Assembly (NCBI GenBank): GCA_023456995.1
Contig: JAEWNU010000230.1
Coordinates: 1-6,159 of the forward strand
Source: Bacillota bacterium
GTDB lineage: Bacteria > Bacillota > Clostridia > Oscillospirales > Ruminococcaceae
DNA length: 6,159 bases
Direction of reading: 5' to 3'
This document shows, one piece after another, positions 1 through 4,907 of the stretch. The notes below the pieces were generated by a model. The model had not been told where the DNA came from and did no database searches. It was given only the letters and a program-made list of their open reading frames with translations. Every line of letters begins with the position of its first letter. The first letter of the stretch is position 1. The position numbers were made by a program, and so were the translations under genes.

Positions 1-414
1 GTAGAAGGCGCTATCCGCCAATTGATTGCACAGGGGTATTTTATTTTTATGGCGGGCGGCGCAATGGGCTTTGATACGCTTGCCGCTGAAACGGTGTTGA
101 AGCTAAAAAGTGATTTCCCCCATCTTCGGCTGATTATTGTGGCCCCCTGCGCCGATCAATCTGACGGCTGGCCGGATGCCGATAAGAGGCGGTACGAGCG
201 GCTGCGTCAGGCCGCGGATGATTATATCTGTCTTGAAGCCGCTTACACCCCCAGCTGCATGCGCAAACGAAACCGCTATCTGGTTGAGATGAGCAGCGCT
301 TGCCTGGCCTATTGCCTGAGGCCGCGTTCCGGCAGTGCGCAAACAGTCGCCTTGGCCGACACATACGGTCTGGATATTATAGATATTGTTCCATCTATTC
401 ATTGTACCACATGA
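1..414 (+). CDS. SLOG family protein, DUF1273/YpsA-like (5' end outside window)
   Basis: The reading frame is open from base 1 and ends at TGA 412-414, giving 137 visible residues; roughly 35 N-terminal residues are missing off the window edge. Visible features match the DUF1273/YpsA branch of the SLOG (Rossmann-like nucleotide-binding) superfamily: a glycine-rich AGGAMGFDTLAAE loop at visible residues 18-30, a hydrophobic strand LRLIIVAP (42-49), the Q..GW.....RRY segment (53-65), and RKRNRYLVE (88-96). SLOG proteins are thought to bind nucleotide-derived ligands; the role of this family in Clostridia is not settled, and I do not assign one. The gene is co-directional with aspS, but a strong promoter lies between them, so aspS does not depend on read-through. 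No clear intrinsic terminator follows. The family assignment is from motif recognition and is fairly secure. Confidence 0.85.
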   Translation, partial: VEGAIRQLIAQGYFIFMAGGAMGFDTLAAETVLKLKSDFPHLRLIIVAPCADQSDGWPDADKRRYERLRQAADDYICLEAAYTPSCMRKRNRYLVEMSSACLAYCLRPRSGSAQTVALADTYGLDIIDIVPSIHCTT

Positions 415-452
415 AAACGGGGTGCAAAATAGTATCTTTTTGCTACGGAATA

Positions 453-481
453 TGGACAAACACGCCGTGTTGTGCTATTAT
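453..481 (+). promoter_or_regulatory. Sigma-A-type promoter of aspS
   Basis: A -35 box TGGACA (453-458) and a -10 box TATTAT (476-481) are separated by exactly 17 bases. A TG two bases ahead of the -10 box (TGCTATTAT, 473-481) gives it an extended -10. Transcription would start near 487-489, leaving a leader of about 125 bases before the preferred aspS start. Each box matches consensus at 5 of 6 positions. Confidence 0.7.
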
Positions 482-495
482 AACTTGCATGACTT

Positions 496-535
496 GGGCA
501 TTCTGGCGAAGATACAGAAGCTTCGCAGGATGCCC
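496..535 (+). promoter_or_regulatory. Long stem-loop at the 5' end of the aspS leader
   Basis: Bases 496-511 pair with 521-535, making about 15 base pairs with one bulged G (506), one G-T pair (502/529) and a 9-base loop (512-520). It begins less than 10 bases after the predicted transcription start. No run of T follows (TGTCAATTTT), so it is a poor intrinsic terminator in this direction. It could stabilise the mRNA 5' end, be part of a control element, or be a weak terminator of the upstream SLOG gene. No T-box signature (GGTGG-type antiterminator motif) was seen nearby. The structure is seen in the sequence; its role is unknown. Confidence 0.55.
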
Positions 536-559
536 TGTCAATTTTAATGTGTAAATTTT

Positions 560-572
560 GTGGCGATGCCAC
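560..572 (+). promoter_or_regulatory. Second small hairpin in aspS leader
   Basis: GTGGC (560-564) and GCCAC (568-572) form a perfect 5-bp stem with a GAT loop, ending about 25 bases before the ribosome binding site. Its GATGCC (565-570) could instead pair with GGCATT (497-502) of the upstream stem-loop, so the two structures could in principle be alternatives. This is a reading of base complementarity only. Confidence 0.3.
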
Positions 573-611
573 CTTAAAACAAAATGAAAAATCAAGAAAG
601 GAATGACCGTC

Positions 612-2360
612 ATGTTTTTTGAAAACCAATACCGTACCAAGACCTGTGCCGCCTTAAGCGAGGCCGACGTTAATAATAGTGTCAGAGTAGCGGGGTGGGT
701 TGAAAATATTCGCGACCATGGCGGCGTACTGTTTGTCGATTTACGGGACCATTATGGCATGGTCCAGGTGGTTATCCATGATGACAATATGCTTTCAGAC
801 GTCATGAAGGAATGCGTAATTTCTGTCGAGGGACCGGTGGTACTCCGCGACCCTGAGACAGTCAACGCCAAGCTAGCGACCGGCACCATTGAAATAACTG
901 CGAAATCGCTTGATATTATAGGTAAGTCTCAGGGAAATCTGCCGTTTGAAGTTCCCAATTCGCCGGAAGTCAAAGAAGAACTGCGCTTAAAGTATCGCTT
1001 TTTAGATCTTCGCAATCAGAAGATGCAAAATGCGATTAAAACGCGTGCCCGCCTTCTCTCCTTTTTGCGCAACCGAATGACCGAACTGGGTTTCACCGAA
1101 GTGCAGACCCCCATTTTGTCGGCGTCGTCGCCCGAGGGTGCCAGAGATTATTTGATTCCGGCCAGAAAGCACCCTGGCAAGTTTTATGCGCTACCGCAGG
1201 CCCCCCAGATATTCAAACAGCTGCTGATGGTTTCGGGCATTGACCGCTATTTTCAGATTGCGCCGTGTTTCCGTGATGAAGACGCCAGAGCAGACCGTTC
1301 ACCAGGCGAGTTTTATCAGCTCGATTTTGAGATGGCCTTCGCCACGCAGGAAGAAGTTTTCGCCGTCGCTGAGAATGTACTTTACGACGTATTCAAGACT
1401 TTTTCGGATAAGCCAGTGACACCGCCCTCTTTCCCGCGCATTACTTTTAAAGATGCTATGCTGCGCTATGGCTCGGACAAGCCTGACTTGAGAAACCCAC
1501 TTGAGATCATTGACGTTTCAGATATTTTTGCGCTTTGTAGCTTTGCACCTTTCCAGAAGAATACCGTGCGTGCTATCCGTGTTCCGGGATGCGGCAGCCA
1601 GCCGAGAAGCTTTTTTGAGCAGATGCTGGAATTTGCTACCTCGATCGGCATGAAGGGCTTAGGTTATGTTAAGGCCGCCGACGATATGGCGCTTTTAGGC
1701 CCGATTGACAAGTTTGTCCCCGCCGAACAGAAGAAAATACTGATAGAGCGCAGCGGCTTGCAGCCCAATGATGTGCTTTACTTTATCTCCGATAAGACCG
1801 AACTCCTCACCGCAAAACTTGCCGGTCAGATTCGCAGCGAGCTTGGCCGTCGCTTAGATCTGCTTTCTGATGACTTTAGAATGTGCTTTATCGTTGATTT
1901 CCCAATGTACGAGTTGGATGATGTAACCCACAAGGTTGGGTTTACCCACAATCCATTTTCAATGCCACAGGGCGGGCTGGAAGCGCTGAACACCAAAGAT
2001 CCGCTCGATATTCTCGCTTGGCAGTACGACATTGTCTGCAACGGTGTGGAGCTTTCTTCGGGTGCGGTACGCAATCACGACCGTGAGACGATGGTTCGCG
2101 CATTTGAAATTGCCGGCTACGGTGAAGAAACAGTCAAAGAAAAGTTCGGCTCCCTCTACAATGCCTTTGCCTATGGCGCACCACCTCACGCAGGCATGGC
2201 TCCGGGTGTTGACCGCATACTGATGCTGCTGATGAATGAATCTTCCATTCGAGAGGTCATCGCTTTCCCGATGACGGCGAACGCTGAAGACCTTATGATG
2301 GGTGCACCCACTCCTGTCACTGAAAAACAGCTCAGAGAGGCACACATTAAGGTGCGATAA
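612..2360 (+). CDS. aspS: Aspartyl-tRNA synthetase (alphaproteobacterial-like sequence type)
   Basis: Cytoplasmic class II aminoacyl-tRNA synthetase that charges tRNA-Asp with aspartate using ATP. ATG 612 (582 aa) is preferred over ATG 603, because the Shine-Dalgarno AAAGGA (597-602) abuts 603 but sits 9 bases before 612. Domains: N-terminal OB-fold anticodon-binding domain (about 5-105) with RDHGG at 34-38; catalytic core starting near KYRFLDLR (127-134); motif 1 around 145-168; motif 2 FRDEDARADR (220-229); bacterial GAD insertion (about 290-415); motif 3 GMAPGVDRILMLL (528-540). Length is normal for bacterial AspRS. Signatures such as RSPGEFYQLD (229-238) and APGVDRI (530-536) differ from the common bacterial QPEFTQID and AFGLDR; I associate them with alphaproteobacterial enzymes. 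His36 is a residue linked to non-discriminating AspRS. The gene has its own promoter and terminator and appears monocistronic. Confidence 0.97.
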   Translation: MFFENQYRTKTCAALSEADVNNSVRVAGWVENIRDHGGVLFVDLRDHYGMVQVVIHDDNMLSDVMKECVISVEGPVVLRDPETVNAKLATGTIEITAKSLDIIGKSQGNLPFEVPNSPEVKEELRLKYRFLDLRNQKMQNAIKTRARLLSFLRNRMTELGFTEVQTPILSASSPEGARDYLIPARKHPGKFYALPQAPQIFKQLLMVSGIDRYFQIAPCFRDEDARADRSPGEFYQLDFEMAFATQEEVFAVAENVLYDVFKTFSDKPVTPPSFPRITFKDAMLRYGSDKPDLRNPLEIIDVSDIFALCSFAPFQKNTVRAIRVPGCGSQPRSFFEQMLEFATSIGMKGLGYVKAADDMALLGPIDKFVPAEQKKILIERSGLQPNDVLYFISDKTELLTAKLAGQIRSELGRRLDLLSDDFRMCFIVDFPMYELDDVTHKVGFTHNPFSMPQGGLEALNTKDPLDILAWQYDIVCNGVELSSGAVRNHDRETMVRAFEIAGYGEETVKEKFGSLYNAFAYGAPPHAGMAPGVDRILMLLMNESSIREVIAFPMTANAEDLMMGAPTPVTEKQLREAHIKVR

Positions 2361-2375
2361 GCTCAAATAAATATT

Positions 2376-2413
2376 AAAACCCGCTCGGATAAAATAAATC
2401 CGCGCGGGTTTTT
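2376..2413. terminator. Bidirectional intrinsic terminator between aspS and the fumarase operon
   Basis: AAAACCCGC (2376-2384) pairs with GCGGGTTTT (2404-2412), and CGGAT (2386-2390) with ATCCG (2398-2402), around one T/C mismatch and a 7-base A/T loop. It is followed by T on the plus strand and by TTTT on the minus strand. It lies 15 bases after the aspS stop and about 100 bases beyond the end of the convergent 84-aa gene, so it plausibly ends both units. Confidence 0.88.
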
Positions 2414-2509
2414 GAATTATTTAATTATATTGTGCCAATAAAAGATATAGGGGTTCCTAGTTTCTGTTAAGCAGCTTTCTTTGTCGTTTTATGAGCATAG
2501 GCGGCTATT

Positions 2510-2764
2510 CTACTGATTTATAATATACATCGCTTTTTCATAATCGTTTTTATGCACGTAAAAAGTATAAGTATACTGAAACTCAGGGTCAATGCCTGCG
2601 CTTCCCGTGCGGGCTCTGAGATCCGCGCGAGCGAACGAATCATCCTGACCACGTGTTTTTAAACGGTAGTCAATGTGATTTTGAGCTAGCCGTGTGCGTA
2701 TTTCACTTTGCCTCTTCATGCTCTGAGTCACGATGAGCTCACGGCGGTTAAACAACGTCATCAT
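2510..2764 (-). CDS. Small conserved-looking protein of unknown function, coupled to fumarase beta
   Basis: An 84-aa protein starting at ATG 2764-2762, which overlaps the TGA stop of fumarase beta (2763-2761) as ATGA; a second in-frame ATG follows at once. A GGGCGGA-type ribosome binding site lies just upstream inside the beta gene. There is no signal peptide or membrane segment. It has an N-terminal beta-alpha-like stretch (RRELIVTQSMKRQSEIRTRL), a basic polar middle with ARADLRARTGSAG, and a C-terminal FYVHKNDYEKAMYII stretch. This layout recalls short ferredoxin-like proteins such as the DUF2007 group, and similar small proteins occur in Clostridia, but I cannot name the family with confidence. 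The four-base overlap and lack of any other promoter indicate co-translation with fumarase. Function unknown. Confidence 0.75.
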   Translation of the reverse strand: MMTLFNRRELIVTQSMKRQSEIRTRLAQNHIDYRLKTRGQDDSFARADLRARTGSAGIDPEFQYTYTFYVHKNDYEKAMYIINQ

Positions 2765-3339
2765 TGTTTATTTCCGCCCTCTTCAACCGTTTTAAGATAG
2801 GCCTCGCGCCCGTTTTTATAGAGATTCCCGCCGTAGCAATCCAGCACCACCACCGCAGGGAAGTCAATAACCTCCAAACGGTGGATAGCCTCCGAATCAA
2901 GGTCGGGATATGCAATGACCTCGCAGGCTGTCACAGTCGAAGCCAACAGTGCACCTGCACCGCCGATGGCAGCCAGATAGACACCTTTATTTCGCTCAAT
3001 TGCATCGAGCACTTCAGCAGAGCGCAAGCCCTTGCCGATCATGCCGCGCAAGCCGGCTTCATCCATCAGCCGCGGGGCGTAAGCATCCATGCGGTAGCTG
3101 GTCGTCGGCCCGGCTGAACCGATAATTCCACCCGGCTTGGCAGGCGTGGGCCCAACGTAATAGATAATCTGATCTTTTAAATCACAGGGCAGCGGTTGTC
3201 CCTCATCCAGCAGCGCCACCAATCGCTTGTGGGCGGCATCGCGCGCAGTATAGATCACACCAGAAATTAAAACTGAATCCCCAGCGTGCAGCGAAAGGGC
3301 CTGTTCCTCGGTAAAAGGCACCGTAATTTTCTTTTTCAT
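2761..3339 (-). CDS. fumB: Class I fumarate hydratase, beta subunit (Fe-S hydro-lyase C-terminal domain)
   Basis: Beta subunit of the two-subunit [4Fe-4S] fumarase, which interconverts fumarate and L-malate in the cytoplasm. ATG 3339 (192 aa) is chosen because GAGGGG lies just upstream and the protein then starts MKKKITVPFT, typical of the family; the frame stays open further upstream, inside the alpha gene, but that stretch shows no homology. Motifs: GDSVLISGVIYTARDAAHKR (20-39), substrate-side loop YVGPTPAKPG (61-70), GSAGPTTSYRMD (74-85), GMIGKG (99-104) and an IGGAGALLA stretch (125-133). About 190 aa is the usual size when this domain is a separate chain. It begins 13 bases after the alpha stop, and its stop overlaps the next gene. 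L(+)-tartrate dehydratase beta is a close paralogue that sequence alone cannot fully exclude. The symbol is a subunit label and does not mean orthology to E. coli FumB. Confidence 0.93.
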   Translation of the reverse strand: MKKKITVPFTEEQALSLHAGDSVLISGVIYTARDAAHKRLVALLDEGQPLPCDLKDQIIYYVGPTPAKPGGIIGSAGPTTSYRMDAYAPRLMDEAGLRGMIGKGLRSAEVLDAIERNKGVYLAAIGGAGALLASTVTACEVIAYPDLDSEAIHRLEVIDFPAVVVLDCYGGNLYKNGREAYLKTVEEGGNKQ

Positions 3340-3352
3340 ATGAACGCCCCTC

Positions 3353-4192
3353 TTAAAGCACGACCGTCTTATGGCGGGTGACGTGACAGTTAATGTTAAC
3401 AGCGCAGGGTAGCTGGGCGATATGGGTGGGAAAGGCCTCGATATTGACCCCGAGCGCCGTTGTACGCCCACCAAATCCTTGGGGGCCAATGCCCAGTGAA
3501 TTGATGCTTTGCAGCAATTCACGCTCAAGCGCAGCGTAGCGCGGATCGGGGTTTTCTATATTAAGGGGCCGCAGCAGCGCCTTCTTGGCCAGTTGAGCAA
3601 CGCGGTCAAAGTTTCCGCCGATGCCCACCCCTACGACGATGGGTGGACATGGATTCGGGCCAGCTTTTTCAACCGTTTCCAGCACAAAAGCCTTTATACC
3701 ATCTATGCCGTCGGAAGGCTTCAACATGGCCAACCTGCCCATGTTTTCGCTACCTGCCCCCTTGGGTGCCACTGTAATGGTGAGCCTGTCTCCCAAAACC
3801 ACGTCGTAGGTAATGACAGCGGGAGTATTATCTCGTGTATTTTTACGCTCCAGCGGATCGGAAACAATGGATTTCCTCAAATAGCCCTCAATGTAGCCGA
3901 GACGAACACCTTCATTAATAGCGTCGGTCAGACATCCCTCAACATACACCTCCTGCCCAAGTTCAACAAAGACACATGCTGTGCCGGTATCCTGACAGAT
4001 GGGCATGTCCAACGCTTCCGCGCGGTGGTAATTTTCTATAATATCATCCAGCACCCCACAGGCATTGGGCCATATCTCAGCAGCCCTTGCGTCAGCCAAC
4101 GCTGTGCGCAAATCCCCGGGTAAAAAGCGGTTTGCCTCAATGCAAAGCGTTCTAACAGCATCTGTTACCTGTTGAGCCGTTATTGTTCTCAT
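3353..4192 (-). CDS. fumA: Class I fumarate hydratase, alpha subunit ([4Fe-4S] hydro-lyase)
   Basis: Catalytic iron-sulfur subunit partnering the beta subunit encoded just downstream. ATG 4192 (279 aa) is preferred: GAGGTGA (4204-4198) sits 5 bases upstream, and the longer reading frame would begin upstream of the predicted transcription start. Three conserved cysteines that ligate the cluster are visible: C66 in MPICQDTGTA, C182 in GPNPCPPIVVGVGIGG, and C269 in NINCHVTRH. Other family motifs are RKNTRDNTPAV (116-126) and APKGAGSENMGRL (142-154). Length is normal for the separate alpha chain. In anaerobes this enzyme usually serves a partial or reductive TCA branch or aspartate/fumarate use; its oxygen-labile cluster fits an anaerobic host. 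The leader is only about a dozen bases, which leaves no room for a riboswitch. A tartrate dehydratase alpha subunit is the main alternative. Confidence 0.94.
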   Translation of the reverse strand: MRTITAQQVTDAVRTLCIEANRFLPGDLRTALADARAAEIWPNACGVLDDIIENYHRAEALDMPICQDTGTACVFVELGQEVYVEGCLTDAINEGVRLGYIEGYLRKSIVSDPLERKNTRDNTPAVITYDVVLGDRLTITVAPKGAGSENMGRLAMLKPSDGIDGIKAFVLETVEKAGPNPCPPIVVGVGIGGNFDRVAQLAKKALLRPLNIENPDPRYAALERELLQSINSLGIGPQGFGGRTTALGVNIEAFPTHIAQLPCAVNINCHVTRHKTVVL

Positions 4193-4211
4193 TTTAATCA
4201 CCTCGACGTTT

Positions 4212-4240
4212 ATTATAGCACAGTCTAAAGGGCAGCTCAA
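4212..4240 (-). promoter_or_regulatory. Sigma-A-type promoter of the fumarase operon
   Basis: On the minus strand, a -35 box TTGAGC (4240-4235) and a perfect -10 box TATAAT (4217-4212) are 17 bases apart, with an extended TG ahead of the -10 box. Transcription would start near 4205, giving a leader of about 13 bases that consists of little more than the ribosome binding site. Confidence 0.75.
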
Positions 4241-4285
4241 CGCGCAATCGTGTCAACTGAACGCAATATATTCCTTATATAGTAT

Positions 4286-4333
4286 AAAAAAGGAGCGCTA
4301 CGCCCTCGACAATGCACGGGTCGTAACGCTCCT
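4286..4333 (-). terminator. Intrinsic terminator of the His/Cys-rich protein gene
   Basis: Read on the minus strand, AGGAGCG (4333-4327) pairs with CGCTCCT (4297-4291). The stem continues after a one-base mismatch with TACG (4325-4322 with 4302-4299) and three G-C pairs, and is followed by a run of T (4291-4286). It lies about 20 bases after the stop at 4352 and supports that small gene as a real transcription unit. It also separates it from the fumarase promoter downstream. Confidence 0.85.
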
Positions 4334-4351
4334 CCAACAGGGGAGATTAAA

Positions 4352-4648
4352 TCAGCAGCTTAAAGTACAGTTGACACGGCCATTGCAGACATCCGGATAA
4401 ACCGGGAAACAAATTTTCCTGCGCCGCGGCTTGCAGCAACAGCAACAGCAGCATCCGCATTCACAACGTTGATGGTGGTCATGGTCGTGGTCATGACCGC
4501 AGCCGCAGCCGTGGTCGTGGTCGTGGTCACAGCAGTTCTTTATCTCGTGACCGCAGTTGCACCAAGGCGAACAACAACAATATTCATGCATATTTCCCTG
4601 CACTCCTACTTCGGCCCCAGCCGTGGACCTATGCCTTCTATCATGCAT
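4352..4648 (-). CDS. His/Cys-rich small protein, putative metal-binding, unknown function
   Basis: A 98-aa protein (79 aa if ATG 4591 is used) with 22 Cys and 12 His. All the cysteines lie after residue 23: CCCSPWCNC (24-32), CCDHDHDHGCGCGHDHDHDHH (split at 39-46 and 47-59), CECG then seven consecutive Cys (66-72), a basic KPRRRK patch (73-78), and a tail with spaced Cys (80, 88, 94, 98). Alternating His-Asp and clustered Cys would be expected to bind Zn, Ni or Cu, or to cross-link through disulfides; this is inference. No signal peptide. ATG 4648 has AAGGAG 11 bases upstream (4665-4660); ATG 4591 also has AGGAG at 11 bases, so the start is uncertain. A terminator follows and a sporulation-like promoter precedes. 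Candidates are a metallothionein-like protein, a metal store or a spore-coat component. The antisense frame is open but is a repeat shadow. Confidence 0.7.
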   Translation of the reverse strand: MHDRRHRSTAGAEVGVQGNMHEYCCCSPWCNCGHEIKNCCDHDHDHGCGCGHDHDHDHHQRCECGCCCCCCCKPRRRKICFPVYPDVCNGRVNCTLSC

Positions 4649-4703
4649 AGTGCATCATGCTCCTTATATATTAAATCAGATTTGGAAATTACAGGTACAC
4701 TAC

Positions 4704-4729
4704 ATTGTATGCCTATGAGTAAAATATGT
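4704..4729 (-). promoter_or_regulatory. Candidate sporulation-type (sigma-E/K-like) promoter of the His/Cys-rich gene
   Basis: On the minus strand, CATACAAT (4711-4704) matches the sigma-E -10 consensus and nearly matches sigma-K CATANNNTA. ACATATT (4729-4723) resembles the sigma-E -35 element, but the 11-base spacing is shorter than usual. The AC at 4729-4728 is 16 bases from CATA, which suits sigma-K. No good sigma-A -35 box pairs with this -10 box. Start would be near 4697, about 50 bases before ATG 4648. Confidence 0.35.
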
Positions 4730-4797
4730 TCTTTGCGGCTAAAGCGGTCGCATTAAGACACCTTTAAAATAGTTAAAATGCATATGTATGAATAAAA

Positions 4798-4815
4798 TTG
4801 CAGGAAATTTCGCAA
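4798..4815 (+). promoter_or_regulatory. Imperfect palindrome just upstream of the SBP promoter
   Basis: TTGC (4798-4801) and GCAA (4812-4815) flank the perfect palindrome GAAATTTC (4804-4811), with a 2-base asymmetry on the left. It ends 6 bases before the -35 box of the transporter operon, a usual place for a regulator site. No regulator is identified. Confidence 0.25.
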
Positions 4816-4821
4816 AAGCAC

Positions 4822-4849
4822 TTGATTTATTATGAGATATGAGTATAAT
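4822..4849 (+). promoter_or_regulatory. Sigma-A-type promoter of the amino-acid transporter operon
   Basis: A -35 box TTGATT (4822-4827) and a perfect -10 box TATAAT (4844-4849) are 16 bases apart. Transcription would start near 4856, leaving an A-rich leader of about 50 bases with no visible riboswitch or attenuator before the ribosome binding site GGAGGA (4895-4900). Confidence 0.7.
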
Positions 4850-4907
4850 ATACAAACAGAATCAATTTAACAATAACAATCATTAAAATCAGATGGAGGA
4901 TAATAGA

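Noticed and set aside
300..554. 84-aa plus-strand ORF overlapping the SLOG gene end and the aspS leader
   Set aside because: It is out of frame with the SLOG gene, runs through the promoter and stem-loop, and shows no protein-like pattern.
415..611. T-box riboswitch in front of aspS
   Set aside because: No antiterminator GGTGG-type motif and no terminator with a T run are present; only unrelated stem-loops are seen.
1959..2366. 135-aa minus-strand ORF over the aspS 3' end
   Set aside because: It lies antisense to the conserved motif 3 region of AspRS, with no recognisable motifs of its own.
3340..3528. N-terminal extension of fumarase beta to 3528
   Set aside because: It overlaps most of the alpha C-terminus including its C269 region; ATG 3339 has a good ribosome binding site and a family-typical N-terminus.
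3509..4123. 204-aa plus-strand ORF across the fumarase alpha gene
   Set aside because: It lies antisense to a gene with clear Fe-S hydro-lyase motifs and shows no recognisable domain of its own.
4251..4256. Perfect TTGACA on the minus strand as the fumarase -35 box
   Set aside because: It lies 33 bases from TATAAT, too far; TTGAGC at 4240-4235 has the right 17-base spacing.
4469..4560. CRISPR or DNA tandem repeat array suggested by the GTCGTGGTC-like bases
   Set aside because: The repeats are codon-level His-Asp coding repetition, irregular and without spacers.
4469..4756. Plus-strand ORF beginning MMVVMVVVMTAAAAVVVVVV
   Set aside because: It is the antisense shadow of the repetitive His-Asp and Cys codons of the minus-strand gene. 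It has no ribosome binding site, and the terminator and promoter signals fit the minus strand.
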